Below, piece by piece: positions 1 to 11,552 of a DNA stretch of 64,000 bases; the stretch's first letter is position 1, and each line of letters begins with the position of its first letter. The DNA comes from Plazaster borealis (Eukaryota > Echinodermata > Asteroidea > Forcipulatida > Labidiasteridae): NCBI GenBank assembly GCA_021014325.1, contig CM037476.1:15660827-15724826 (forward strand). Reading direction: 5' to 3'. A model generated the notes under the pieces. It worked only from the letters and a program-made list of their open reading frames with translations, was not told the DNA's origin and ran no database searches. Position numbers and translations under genes: made by a program.

Positions 1-149
1 ATTAGTTGTCAGTACTGTATCATTTGAAACCATAAAATTGCAGAAAATTTGTTGACCCACATTAAAAAATTTCACCATAGCAGCATGCTGATTTTTAAAA
101 AAGGTTTTTGATATAATGTCATTATGATTGTTGGTTTTCATGTGTTTGT

Positions 150-487
150 GTTGCATGGTTGGCTTGTGCATAAAGCGCTCGCCTCTCACCAAGGTGACCC
201 AGGTTCGATACCCGGCCAGGGCCATATGTGAGTTGAGTTGTGCGTTGGTTCTCTGCTGTGCCACGAGGGTTTTCCAGACCATCCGGTTTTCCTCCCTCGG
301 AAAAAATCAAACACTTTCGATCCCTGGCTGTGCTCCGTGGTCATAATGGGTTGATGTGGCTGGCTGCCAAAGGCGCCCTTGCATGCCTGCTTCTCGAATA
401 CGTTGTAGCCGCGTCCTTCGCAATTCAGCTCTTAGCTGCCAGTAAGGATGATTAGCCTCCCAATTTATTATTATTATTATTATTATT
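150..487 (+). repeat. tRNA-derived SINE
   Basis: A tRNA-like head has a pol III B-box-like GGTTCGATACC near 202-212. A conserved-looking body follows (bases about 225-440), then an (ATT/TTA)n tail at about 460-487. The body, with a 'ttttcc..ccggttttcctccctc' block, resembles the conserved central domain of Nin-DC type SINEs, but that assignment is from memory. The tail runs directly into the polypyrimidine stretch of the next splice acceptor. Confidence 0.7.
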
Positions 488-496
488 TGTGAACAG

Positions 497-732
497 GCTC
501 ACCGGCGCAGCTTACGTGGGATAACTATTACAAGTTCCGCGACGTAGAGCGTGTGCCCAAAGCACTTCGTCGCATCCATGAGGCTCTTGTCAAGAACAAT
601 GGAGGAATACTCAGTCTGGATACGGATCTACCTGATACCTACATGAACTCTGTGTTCATGATGGACTACCTCATTGAGACGTCAGGATTCAAGATGGTAC
701 CTATCAATGAGTGTATTGCGAAATCAAAATAG
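497..732 (+). CDS. 3'-terminal exon of an unidentified host gene
   Basis: A splice acceptor (T-rich tract then ACAG, ending at 496) opens a clean reading frame whose first whole codon is at 499 and whose stop is TAG 730-732, giving 77 codons. Readable peptide includes WDNYYKFRDVERVPKALRRI and, near the end, SGFKMVPINEC. Composition and codon use look like real coding sequence, and the frame has no ATG near its start, as expected for a last exon. The ending loosely resembles the C-terminal strand of NodB-type polysaccharide deacetylases ('..f.vs.Cl'), but I cannot confirm that. The rest of the gene lies left of the window. Confidence 0.7.
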
Positions 733-862
733 ACAAAATAGACAAGAATAGTTTTTTTGCAACACTAGACTCTGAAAAGGTATCTAACCAATTCAATTTT
801 ATAGGCCTAACGTTTTCTAAATTTTGGTAAGTATAGGTGCTGCTTCTGTTATGCATACTGTC

Positions 863-1245
863 TTTGAATCAAGATATGGTACAGCAGTGGTGAGATTTAT
901 CAAACTTCAGCCACTGGTGCACTTACCTTCTGTGATTCAAGATATGGTACAGCAGTGGTGAGATTTATCAAACTGCAGCCACTGGTGCACTTACCTTCTG
1001 TGAATCAAGATATGGTACACAAGTGGTGAGGTTTATCAAACTGCAGCCACTGGTGCACTTACCTTCTGTGATTCAAGATATGGTACAGCAGTGGTGAGAT
1101 TTATCAAATTGCAGCCACTGGTGTACTTACCTTCTGTGAATCAATATATGGTACAGAAGTGGTGAGGTTTATCAAATTGCAGCCACTGGTGCACTTACCT
1201 TCTGTGAGTCAAGATATGGTATACCAGTGGCGAGATTGATCCTAT
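863..1245. repeat. 68-bp minisatellite, about 5.5 copies
   Basis: The motif AAGATATGGTACAGCAGTGG recurs at 871, 939, 1007, 1075, 1143 and 1211, an exact 68-bp period. Copies differ by a few substitutions only. There is no coding potential across units (68 is not divisible by 3). Confidence 0.95.
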
Positions 1246-1592
1246 TGTTTGAATCCATACACAATAATAAGGTGTCAGAATTCGCCGTATACTTGACCGC
1301 GTGAGGGCGTATCTGGACTAATTTCACCTGATGAAAGACAAGTAAACAAAAAGGTTTTTTCATTGTTATTATTATGTTTATGTATTTCGTCAGTGATGCA
1401 AGAAAACTACGTTGAGGCAATTAAAATAAGATGAACCTGTAATTGTGATGGAATACATTCCCTGAAGAAAGCGTCTTCATGCGTTCAAAAATATGGTCAA
1501 TTGTTGGTGTAACTGATACAGTCATGAATGGCCATCTTTATTATTGTTTACGATTTCCATGATTCTATGAACAGTTTAATGTTCTGTAGGGT

Positions 1593-1921
1593 GTCGTGTG
1601 GCCGAGTGGTTTTAGAACATCGAATTCCGATGGTTAAGTTATCGGGGTGTGGGTACGAATCCCGGTCATGACACTTGTATCCTTGAGCAAGACACTTCAC
1701 TCTCATAAGTGGGTACCTGCGAGGGTAGAGGTTGATAATGTGTTTGAGAAGCCTTCGGAGCACCACGGCAGCTCGGGGCTGTATACTCCCCAGGTAGCTG
1801 AGAAAGATTAAAGGAATGTTATTTGCCCAATGACCAGGGCACTAAAATGTAAAGCGCATTGATACGTTATTGTAAAATGCGCTATATAAGAACTAGTTAT
1901 TTTTATTATTATTATTATTAG
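1593..1921 (+). repeat. tRNA(Leu/Ser)-like SINE with L2-type tail
   Basis: The head reads like a class II tRNA: an A-box-like TGGCCGAGTGG near 1599 and a B-box-like GGTACGAATCC near 1652. A 'ccttgagcaagacactt' block follows, then a tail with 'gcgctatataag' and (TTA)n. This 3' end resembles L2/CR1 LINE tails, consistent with mobilisation in trans by such a LINE. Confidence 0.75.
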
Positions 1922-2947
1922 AGGAGACTAGTAAAATTGCGAAATGCATCTTAGGCCGTCTTCAACAGGACTGCTTGGGCTCCAGCTTAGGCTCAGTACC
2001 GAAAGAATCAGGGTTTTAAAACAACTGACAGAGCCTAAGCCGGAGACCCAGCTGAGGCCGTGGTTCAGAAAATGGCCAATTTTGGAAAGGGGAATTCATC
2101 AGAAAAAGGTAACTGCCATAAAATTGGAACCATTTTCATGGTACATATTCATATGTAATTCCAACAAGTGGTGTTGAACATGCTGCATATCTGTACTATT
2201 GTGCAGCTGAAAATTTTAAATGAGCCATCTCCTGGGACGTTGAATCGCTCAACCAAATAATTGGACAAATGTAGTAAGTACTAAGTCATGCTTGTTAAGA
2301 TTTTACTTTGTAACAAGAGTTAATTTGTATTCTTGTTCTGGTTTTTCGTTGTTGTGGTGAAATGTACTGTGTTGCCTCTGCTTTCTCTCTGATCGAACTG
2401 GTGCATTTGACTCACTTTTGGCAATGATTGTTTTACATTTAACTACAGGCAAGTGGAAGTTGTGCAGTTTTGCATGTTACATGTGTGAATTGTCACCTGG
2501 CATACGCGACAGTTTTTGAATGTATTTCGTTCTGAAACAGTTTCATCTGTTAAAATTTGTTCAGAGAAAACAACTGCAACCTAGGTTTCCTAAAAAATTG
2601 TCAAATGCACGAGAGGATTGCATGGTCTATTTGCTAACCTGTAAGATCAATATTATCTTTGCAAAGTTTAGTTTCTTTTAAAGCTTTCTTCACATTTTAC
2701 GAGATTCATTTTTAAAACTACTTTTGATTTGCTTTAGACGCAGTACAGTATGCATTCTGTTGGATCGTAGCTGATGGTTGTCATTTCCTGTTTGTAGAGG
2801 GAGGGGCTAATAAAATTATTATCATTATTATTATTTTGTATTTTATTGGGGGGAATCTTTGACTTGCCTATGTATTCCTTCTTACTGGTCCCTCCCTCAT
2901 TTTTACCTTTATCATTTACTGACTTTTAAAAGATCTAAACTAACTAT
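1922..2947. other. Gene-free interval
   Basis: AT-rich, with short (ATT)n at about 2815-2835. No exon, RNA gene or repeat border could be supported. Confidence 0.5.
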
Positions 2948-3319
2948 TAAAGGCACTGTACACGTTTGGTAATTACTCAAAATATATATTAGCATAAAAA
3001 CTGACTTGGTAACGAGCAACAGAGAGCTGTTGATAGTATAAAACATTGTGAGAAACGACTCCCTCTGAAGTAACGTAGTTTTTGAGAAAGAGGTAATTTC
3101 TCACTAAAATAATAAAAACTTCTTGCAAGAAGTTTTTATTCCTATCTGAAAGCACACAAATTTGTACAACAAGGGTGTTTTTTCTTTCATCATTTTCTTG
3201 CAAGTTCGATGACCAATTGAGCCCAAATTTTCAAAGGCTTAATATTTTATGCATATGTTGGGATACACCAAGTGAAAACACTGGTCTTTGACAATTACCA
3301 AACGTATACGATGCCTTTA
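2948..3319. mobile_element. MITE family 1, copy a
   Basis: Terminal inverted repeats start TTAAAGGCACTG..CACGTTTGGTAATT and end AATTACCAAACGTATACGATGCCTTTAA. The centre holds a hairpin, AAACTTCTTGCAAGAAGTTT. Other copies are at 19242-19611, 22574-22954 and 35502-35856. The ORFs inside it are only readings of the repeat. Confidence 0.85.
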
Positions 3320-5002
3320 AACACTTTAAGACCAAGCGTGCTGTTTAGGACCATATATATTTTGAAAGCTTTAACCACGAAGTGCCTTTTAGAACTTCTG
3401 AATTGTTTACAGCAAGTGTTATTAAAGAGGGAATCCATGGTCAAATTGAGTTTTGTGATTCACACGTATTCCAATAGATAAAGTCCTTTATGAAAATGGA
3501 TACAAAATTACAAGTCTCTTGAACCTCACATTAAAACAATCTAAAATGCCACTGTGCTTGATAACCCTTCAAAATGGCAAAATCGATGACGTTACATTTC
3601 AAATAAATGGTCTGACTCTGTACATTTTTCTTTCAGAGAATTTTAAGTTTATTCCTGAATTTTGATGATATTCAAACAAAAATTCCTCTTTGGAATTAAC
3701 AGACCTGTTTTTGTTCTCCGATGACGTCATGTTACAAATTTTGCTTTGAAAGAGAATAAAATAAAACAACATTTTGGGAAATGGGAGCGTCACAAAACTT
3801 AATTTGACCTTGGAGTCCCTCTTTAAGTTTTGTATAATCTTTATATTTCTAACATTAATATAAATAAGGATTTTTTTATTGTATTGTGTAGAACTTATTT
3901 ATTTATCAAATGATGTCACTTAATGTGTAGATCTTACTTGCGCCATTTTGGGAGTCACGTTCTCGGTGTGTTTCGTTGTGTGCCTTTTTAAGCGGTCTTC
4001 ACACGCATTTTGATTTTGACTCCCATAATGGCTTAGAGTGGATTTAAAAAAATCGTTGAAAACAATTTATTCACTGCAGGAAATTAACAACCAATCTGGA
4101 GTTTATTTGCTTTGGTCATGTAACAAAACTTAGCCAAAATAGTCCTGCAATGCGATATGTGCAAATGTATCGTTAGAGGTACTTGCTAAGACAATTAGGT
4201 CAGATTTGATCAAATTGTATTTTTATTTTCACTTTTTAGACTAATGTGTGAAGGCCAGAGCATTCTCAACCGGACACCAACCCTCAGATATCTGTGAAAC
4301 GATTAATGCATGAATCGTTTCTCAGATTCAAACGTTTTTATTGATTTCTTATCAATGGGGTGGGGGGGGGGCATTTCAGATGAAATAATTTTTGCAAGGT
4401 GCCTACTACCGTTACCATATTTATAACAAGTAAGCTTTCAAATAGAAATTACACAATTTTTTTCCCCGGGGTCATTACCAAAGTATGACACTACCTATAA
4501 AAGCAGCTCTTGGCCTATATGTAACATACATTGATTGGAATCAAGAATGCCATCGTAATGTGCAATAATTTTGATTATATAATAACAATGGAATTTAATA
4601 CATTGATCACAGTTGAATAAAATGATTCAGTACTTTAAACAAGTGGTGCTCATGCCTGTTCGTAAGTGTGACGTAATTTCACTGTAAGCCACGCCCACTT
4701 CATACAAACTACCAGAAGGTAGCTTTTCTTTGATGATTTTTGCAAGACAAGTCTTCTCAGAATAGTTTCTGTCTTAACAAATGCTTTTGAACGATGAAAT
4801 GGGTGATTTGGGGGGGGTATTACACGCAAACCTATGCCAGCTTTGGAGTTGCTGTCATAATGGGATTTTGTCCTCCGGTGTGTGTGTGTGTGTCCCCCAT
4901 AGGGTAAATTAACATGGACTGAAGTAAGTCGATTGAAAAGAGGGTGGTGGTCTACACAATTTTGCTGTATGGGGGACAGAATCTCGGGGGGGGGGGTTAA
5001 GT
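3320..5002. other. Gene-free interval
   Basis: No supported exon. It includes a poly-G run near 4363 and a short (TG)n at about 4881. From 4885 there is a fragment of the 'ggggacagaatctc' repeat that recurs near 9.8, 34.2, 39.5 and 47.0 kb. Confidence 0.5.
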
Positions 5003-5365
5003 TATTCAAAATGGATGCTACAGCTACGGCTATGACTGTTGCTAAGGGTGTTGCTAAGGTAATCCTATACTTCAACACATGATGACGCGGGTATCTAGCC
5101 GTAGCCGTAGCTGTGGCCACTAATTTGGACAGGGCTGTAGACCGACATTGGCGTCCAATAACCACGTGTCCTAAATTATCCAAAATGGATGCTACAGCTA
5201 CGGCTACGACTGTTGCTAAGGGTGATGCTAAGGAAATTCTATACTTCAACGCATGATGACGCAGGTATCTAGCCGTAGCTGTAGCCACTAATTTGGACAG
5301 GGCTGTAGCCACTAATTTGGACCGACATTGGCGTCCAATAACCACGTGACCAAAGAGAACTGGTT
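5003..5365. repeat. Tandemly doubled palindromic element (GCTACGGC family)
   Basis: Two units about 175 bp apart (ATGGATGCTACAGCTACGGC at about 5011 and 5186). Each contains 'gctacagctacggct' facing its inverse 'agccgtagccgtagct' around a 'ttgctaagggtg..catgatgacgc' core. A single ~140-bp copy is at 21296-21437 and a relic near 63450-63500. A long open frame on the - strand here is a by-product of the doubled repeat. Confidence 0.75.
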
Positions 5366-5373
5366 TCTCTATA

Positions 5374-5582
5374 TCACAACTCTTCCAATACACAGCTCTG
5401 GGTACAAAAACTACAAGTGTTGGAAAGCAGGCTATTGCCCAATTCATCATTGTGACAGTGGATACCAGCCGGTACGAGACCGTAGAGAAAAGGACTAGAT
5501 GCTGTGGCATCGGACGGAGATGATTCACTAGGCTTGTCAAGACCAAGACCTTTGGAGGCCGAGACAGAGTAGTCCTTAAAAC
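5374..5582 (-). CDS. Candidate 3' exon of an unknown gene
   Basis: On the - strand a long pyrimidine tract (complement of 5590-5635) ends in AAAG, a good acceptor. It is followed by an open frame to a stop at 5374-5376. The peptide includes KGLGLDKPSESSPSDATASS and is Cys-containing near its end. I do not recognise it. A second open frame overlaps it, so the reading frame itself is uncertain. Confidence 0.25.
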
Positions 5583-6821
5583 CTTTAAACAAAAGTAAAA
5601 AGACAAAACAAAAAACAAAACACCAACAATAACAACAACAGACTAAGCCAAGTCGAGCATTTTCTCAAATTTGAGTACACAAACTGAGAAGTATACCATG
5701 TAAAATTATCAAGGATGCCTGGACCATTATTTTAATTTTGTATTTTGTAGCCATGATATTATTCTCTCTACTTTAGTCTGATTTCTGATTTTGTTGCCAT
5801 TGGAAAAATCAGAAAAGGCCAAATATTATGCCTGCATTATGCTTACATCCAGACCGTTTGCCGAGTTCACAAACGTTGCAAACGCCTATTCGACCCAGAA
5901 ACAATGATTACAATTACTACATACATTCAAGAGTTATAAAAATAACGGCTGTAGACATGTTTTGAGATGTGCCCATTTTCTTCATATAAAAAGTGATACA
6001 AATCGTACGATGCAATCTCCATAAAATGTAAGATTTTATGTGTTGTTTTTCATTAAGCTGTGTACAAATTGTGCCTGCAGAAAGTCTAGAATCTAGATGT
6101 TACAAGTTCGGTCAATACACTGTTGTTATTTTTTTTCTTCTTTTCTTTTTCTAAAAAACTTCTGATAGGAAGTGACTCGCACGTTCCATTCTTTAATGGG
6201 AGTATTCATTTAGGGTGGGCAAATCTCAAAGACCCTTATTCCTTGCCCATCTTTACAATAGTCATCCTTCAACGCAAATGAATATGTATTTTGAATGAAA
6301 AATACAATTATCATGTCAACAGTTTTGTATATCTTTGTTTTGCATTACCCCTTCCGCTTCACTATAAAAATGTTACCCATCCAAAGTAGGCCTTGCCTGT
6401 CTCATGGACAGTCTTTTGATATGCAAATTAGTTAAAGTTTGCACCATGCAATCGCGCGAGGGCGCCCAAACGGAAACAAATAAAATGGCCGACAGTCTCC
6501 AGTTTGTTTCTCCTCAGCTTTCCACATTTTAAAGCAAAATTCTATGGATGAAACCACCGCAAAGTGATCCAGGTGAGTTGAGTATTATTCAAGGAATCAC
6601 CAGAACTATAGCTACGGTGACTATGAGGTTCTGAAACCATTACAAATTAAGCAAACATAAGGCTTTACTGTTTCGGATGGCGGTGATTTTAAAATACACG
6701 TGTGTTACAGTTGTATCCAGCTCGTGCTTTGTGTGAAAAAACCATCACATCAAACTGTACGTGTGAAAAGAACCTCCCAAAACTGTTGATCTGTTCTATT
6801 TCCCTGGCCTTCTTTACTTAT
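5583..6821. other. Mostly gene-free; possible untranslated first exon near 6440-6572
   Basis: A GC-richer block with 'cgcgcgagggcgcccaa' and 'aaaatggccgaca' leads to CAG|GTGAGT at 6570-6577, a strong splice donor. Both ATGs before it hit stops within 7-16 codons, so if this is an exon it is 5' UTR. Nothing else is supported. Confidence 0.25.
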
Positions 6822-7276
6822 CGGGGCTCGAATTCGGAGGGGAAATCCACAATACTGTTGGGCTTAACTAAGCTCAAAGTGTTTACTGTACCAGAAATGT
6901 TCTTACATGGCCAGAAAGAAAATGAGAAAAAACTTCCTGACACCTGGACACTATTGCATTTAACATGCTTAACTGTTTTTTATTTGAACAAGGGAACAAG
7001 CACTATAAAGGCATGTTTGGAAAGTTTTATCTCATTTTGTCTTTATTGGTATTAAGTATACTTCATTACTTAACAGAACTGAAAGACATTATGATAATGG
7101 GACTCAAAGTCAACATTTTAAAAAACGTAATTTGTTTTTATTATTACACAGTGAAGTATTGTTACTCAATTGAAAAACACAAGCCAGCCAGACTTGTCCA
7201 GTCGTAAGTTTACTGCAGGCCTGACACTAAAATCACTGGCCTCGGGCCTGCGGTCTAGTGTAAAATTCGAGCCCTG
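6822..7276. mobile_element. Non-autonomous hAT-like element
   Basis: The left end CGGGGCTCGAATT is inverted at the right end AATTCGAGCCCTG (7264-7276). CAGGGCTCGAA-type ends are typical of hAT MITEs. No clear 8-bp target duplication survives. Confidence 0.5.
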
Positions 7277-7825
7277 ATAATGATGTTATCACGTGTCTGG
7301 TCTTTGTAGTGAGTAGTTTCCTGACGAAGTTTAACTTCTCAATTTCATTTTATCCGTTCATTATTATCTATGTTCAATTTGATTTGTAAACTTGTTATTT
7401 CTGATTACATGATTTACAGGCTACTGATGTGATCTGCACTTTAATTTTTTGTTGTCGTGTTTTATATTGTTTATCATTCTATAAGGTTATACATTTAATA
7501 ATTTCTCCATTGTCATTCTATTGTTTATCTTAATATGTTAACTGTCTGTTTATTATATTGTGGTGGTTGTAGCTTGGGTCCTTTCCTATCCTTTGATGTA
7601 CCCAATCTGCAACAACATAATTTAGGAGGCCCAAACTCGACAAGCTGTGCTTTTTGTGGACCCCTCCACTTCCAAGCTTTGTTGTTATTCATTGTTTAAA
7701 CTTTCTTTTCATTGCATTCTGTATTTACATTTCCATACTCTCTGTGTAATTGTTCACATGTCATTCCTGTTTGAATTTGGAAATAAAGTTCAGTTAGGCC
7801 TAATAATAATAACTATCTTTATCAT
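7277..7825 (+). repeat. Possible LINE 3' UTR
   Basis: T-rich sequence with 'gaggcccaaactcgacaag' and 'tggacccctcc', ending 'gaaataaagttcagttaggcc' followed by (TAA)n. That layout fits a LINE 3' end. No reverse-transcriptase coding is visible, so the assignment is weak. Confidence 0.35.
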
Positions 7826-8076
7826 GAAATATTTGAAAGTAAAATAAATATTTAAAAAATCAACGACATGACAACAAGACTTGAGTTTTGCCCAACTGAC
7901 GTTCATGTTATCATTAAACCTATGTATGCCAAATGGTCGCACAATTTCGGTTGTGATTGACAAATGGGCTTTCTGAGAAGTGAGGGAACTCACTAACAAG
8001 ACTGTATCCAGGTTTTTTTTCAATGGGCAGTGGGGGAAATCAAACATAGTATGTTGAGCTCAACTTCACAAACTGG

Positions 8077-8290
8077 GGTGTTAAAATTGACACCATGGGT
8101 GTTGTCACATATGATATAGATACCAAAGAGAGACTCAACACTAACATCATAGGGTTATAAAATAACACCATTGTAATTGTGTTGACAGAAAGTATTGTTA
8201 TTTTAACACCCTATGGTGTAAATTTATATATTTTTTTGTATCTATATTTGATAGCACCCATGGTGTAAATTTTAACACAGTTCTTTACAG
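8077..8290. mobile_element. Palindromic MITE
   Basis: 'gtgttaaaattgacaccatg' near 8079 faces 'catggtgtaaattttaacac' near 8260. A further internal inverted pair with 'aataacacc' and 'aacaccctatggtg' lies between them. Confidence 0.7.
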
Positions 8291-8753
8291 TGTGAGTATA
8301 AGGGTCAAACCATGTTATTTACAGGACTAAAATTAATGGTGAAATAAAAATAAATAAAAAGTTTGACATTAACATTTGATTGAAGCCTCATTAAAAAATA
8401 TAAATTATTATCATGGGGATTTATGAAACTTAATTATTTAAATTTGTTCAATGTGGATAGATGCTCATCAAGAACAAAAGATGATCAACTAAGATGTTTC
8501 CGACACTATCTTGGCAGGGGGTGGGTCCCTCAATCATCCCTCACTGTTGGAAGTGGAGAAGGAGGAATGCACTTATTTTTAAGGTAAACACAATATTATA
8601 AGATAGTTTCTCCATGGAAGGAGCATAGTACAAGACATGCATGGGATTTGGGTTTGGGTAGGACTACCGTCGGATAACTGGGCGAGGGGGGGGGGGGGTC
8701 CTCAATTGAACCCTTAACATTGGAGGTGGACAAACAGGGAAGTTTCTTACTTA

Positions 8754-9243
8754 GGCCACATTAAAAAAAAATTGTTGATCGTCCCCGCACGACCCTACAA
8801 AACCCCCCCGACCCCATTTTTTTTTTTTTTTTTTTTTTTTTAATCATAAAAACGGTATTTTTTATGATCTTTTCAGTCAAATTTGGCTCCCAGATTTTTC
8901 AGCTGATATTTTTTCGAAATCCATAGGTCGGAAATAGATGATTGAAGAAAGATTATTCATGTTGGGAACACAAGAAAAATTCTTCAAATATTTACTTAGG
9001 CTGCGTTTTAGTTTTTGAAAATGTTTACAGAAAAAGTCATCTAGGATTTGAAAGGGTTTAACAAAACAATTCAAAACATCAAAATCACACAAACCCTTTG
9101 TTTTATAGTGATTATGATGATATCTTTATTCTTTATTTCATATTTTGCCATGTCAAAAAAAAAAAAAAAAAAAAAACCCGCCCTCCCTCCCCCACTTCCC
9201 ATAAAAAAAGGACGATCAACAATTTTTTATTTTTATGTGGCCT
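8754..9243. mobile_element. MITE with long degenerate inverted repeats and poly-T/poly-A
   Basis: The left side 'aggccacatta..attgttgatcgtcc' is mirrored on the right as 'ggacgatcaacaat..atgtggcctt'. A C-rich stretch and a ~25-nt T run on the left mirror an A run and a C-rich stretch on the right. Confidence 0.75.
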
Positions 9244-9599
9244 TAAGGTTAATTAGGTAATTAGGTAAACATAAAGTTAGACAGTTTCTCCTTTGAGAGA
9301 AGACCAAGTAAATAATCATTGAGGCACTCTTAGGTTCGGGTTGGGTGGGACAACTGTGTCCGTCAACTGCAGGGGGATCCCCAGTTATCACCCCCTCAAC
9401 TTTGGATGTGCGGACTAAGGAAAGGTCTTGTAAGATAAACATTTTATGATAAAGTTTTGATCCTTTGAGATTTGAGTAATGTTCAGTATTTATGTAACAC
9501 GCATACTGTGTTAGGAGTTGGAACTAAAGTGTGTTAGATAATGCCCAATGGTTTGTCTGTTACGGTCTGCAATATGTATATCAATGGATTTACATTATT

Positions 9600-9735
9600 G
9601 ATGGTAATACAGTAAGCAGTAGGATTAAGTGCAAACTTCTGCTTTATGTGTATAAATCACTCACTAAAAGTGCCCCTGCAAAACCATACGATCCTCCTCG
9701 CAAACTCTGGTCTTACAATTCTAACCTATTGAGCC
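9600..9735 (+). pseudogene. Non-LTR retrotransposon ORF relic
   Basis: One frame reads RIKCKLLLYVYKSLTKSAP, matching the C-terminal 'RI.fk.l..vYKSLn..AP.Y' signature of CR1/L2-like ORF2 proteins, as in the better copy at 45383-45786. It has no start and no continuation. Confidence 0.4.
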
Positions 9736-9749
9736 CATATCCAATCATT

Positions 9750-9884
9750 CATGGGGAGACCAGGGAAATCTGTCCCCATACGGGAAATTAACATGGGCTG
9801 GAGGAGGATGATTCAAAAGAGGGCGCTATCAACAGAAGTTTGTGCACAGTTTGCCGTAGGGGGGACAGAATCTCCTGCCACACC
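9750..9884. repeat. Dispersed 'GGGGACAGAATCTCCTGCC' repeat
   Basis: A block with 'ggaaatctgtcccc', 'aattaacatgggctggagga' and 'gggggacagaatctcctgcc'. Related blocks are at about 4885-4995, 34165-34590, 39478-39635 (inverted) and 47035-47205 (inverted). Confidence 0.7.
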
Positions 9885-9892
9885 GGTGTCAG

Positions 9893-10235
9893 ATGCAATT
9901 GTGTCCGCCATGCAATACTGTCCGCTCCGGACACTTTTGCATATGCAATCGTGTCCGGGGCTATGCAAAACCGTCCGGCGGACATGTACATGTACATGTG
10001 CGTGAGCGAGCGTGGGGTTGACAATTATCAGGGCGTTTAATTTACTGCAAGGACGGTTTTGCACGGGGGCGGACACGATTGCACATGCAAATGTGTCCGG
10101 GCGGACACAATTGCATTATGCAGCAGCGTCCTGGCGGACACGATTGCATATGCAAAACCGTCCGGCAGACATTATTGCATATGCAATAATGTTCGCCGGA
10201 TAGTATTGCATAGAGGACATAATTGCGTGTGCCAC
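9893..10235. repeat. Cluster of short palindromes around GCATATGCAA
   Basis: At least seven occurrences of GGACA-x-x-ATTGCA(TA)TGCAA..GTCCGG in both orientations, spaced irregularly, plus a TGTACATGTACATG palindrome near 9987. Stops do not explain the regularity, and it is not coding. Confidence 0.8.
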
Positions 10236-10646
10236 GCCTGTATGGAACAAATTGACACCACAAGTAAAATCATCTGATTCTTTAATACCCAATTTAAAAT
10301 TTTTAAATAAAGACTCATCTTTTCAATCAATTATTTGAGTAGTGTTATGGGTTTTTTCATGTGTTGTTTGTACTTGTATTTCTTTACTATTGCATTCCGG
10401 TTTTTTTCTCAAGATAAGTTTCATTTTAACTGTTGTACATGTACATGTCCTTGTTTGTATTATTACGCGGCGTGAGCACTTTTGTAGCTTTGTGCACTTT
10501 GTAAGTTTTCAATAGTAGCATTATTGTATTATTATATGGTATTTGGCAAGTGAGTTCCTATACTAAATAAGACACTCTCCCCCCTCTTGTGCAGAAGTAC
10601 CCACCCGAAAGAATTCCATAGCTTCCCGAGACACATTTAATACACA
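10236..10646. other. Gene-free interval
   Basis: AT-rich, with no supported feature. Confidence 0.5.
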
Positions 10647-10797
10647 ATGGGGGACTTTTGGGATGCTATAGGTGGCAGCAAACTTACCAGGTAAATCCAT
10701 TGTTCTTGGTAATGTGCGCATGCTCAGAACTACGTAAACAATGAAAATTTACCTGGTAAGTCTGCTGCCACCTAGCGTTCCAAAGTCTCCCATTGAA
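10647..10797. mobile_element. Short foldback MITE
   Basis: 'aatgggggacttttgggatg' is answered by its near-exact inverse ending 'aagtctcccatt'. The pairing runs on through 'ggtggcagca' and 'ttaccaggtaaat', with about 50 bp of arm each side. Confidence 0.85.
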
Positions 10798-11118
10798 TGG
10801 GGGTGGGGGAGGGGGGCTGGGGGAGCACCAAGTGATTTAATTAGCAATGTGTCCAACGCTCTCATCGGGTTGGTGAAGGTCCCTAAAAATTACAAACGAA
10901 AACATCTCTCATAATAATATCTACGAAGTTGTTTGTGCTTCTCCAACAGATGTTCTGTCACCGTCAAACGAATGGCGTGATTTTCCAAACGGGGGAAAAA
11001 CATTTTCAACCCTGACCAACATTTTATCTGTCAATAGTTGGACGTCCATCTGCTAACCTTTTTCAGTCAATCTAAAAGGTAAGCGACCTTTTTTGTAATT
11101 TTCGAATCATGCTGTTAA

Positions 11119-11299
11119 TAATGGACCTTATGCATTGACGTCATCCAGCCGCCATCTTAGAGGTAAAACAATGACGAAACAATCGAAACGCACCGATTTG
11201 TACGCGTGGCGCACAGGATTGGCCAATGAACAACCTCCTCTTGACCTCTAGGCGAGGGCGCCCTACTGTTATGACATAATGTGCATAAGGTCCATTGTT
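11119..11299. mobile_element. Short MITE with AATGGACCTTATGCA ends
   Basis: The left end AATGGACCTTATGCA is inverted at the right as TGCATAAGGTCCATT. It contains 'gacgtcatccagccgccatctta' and 'gcgagggcgcc', promoter-like blocks also present near 6450 and 20090. Confidence 0.75.
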
Positions 11300-11552
11300 A
11301 CAAAATCATTAGTCTTGCGAATTCTAAAAGGTGTAGTTACAAAGTATAATCTCAGCATGAAACGTACTTTATCTGATGGTCTCTCTTATAAGAAGTTTTG
11401 CTGGAACGCTGTCTGTAATTTTTGAAGACAATTTACTGTTTATATTTTTTAAAGACCTACTTGAACGAAAATGGCAACAAGTGAACTTTGCTGAAATTCA
11501 TTTAAAATGGGTTCAATCAATAAGGAAATTGAGTTCACATTAGAATAGCCCT

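Noticed and set aside
863..1245. CRISPR-like array
   Set aside because: The 68-bp units are contiguous direct repeats with no unique spacers, and the genome is eukaryotic.
4650..5618. 322-codon open frame on the - strand
   Set aside because: Most of it is the doubled GCTACGGC palindromic element read through, which gives repeated peptide blocks. Only a possible exon at 5374-5582 is kept, in another frame.
6702..7055. 117-codon open frame
   Set aside because: It starts at a non-ATG codon and overlaps the hAT-like MITE at 6822-7276; no domain.
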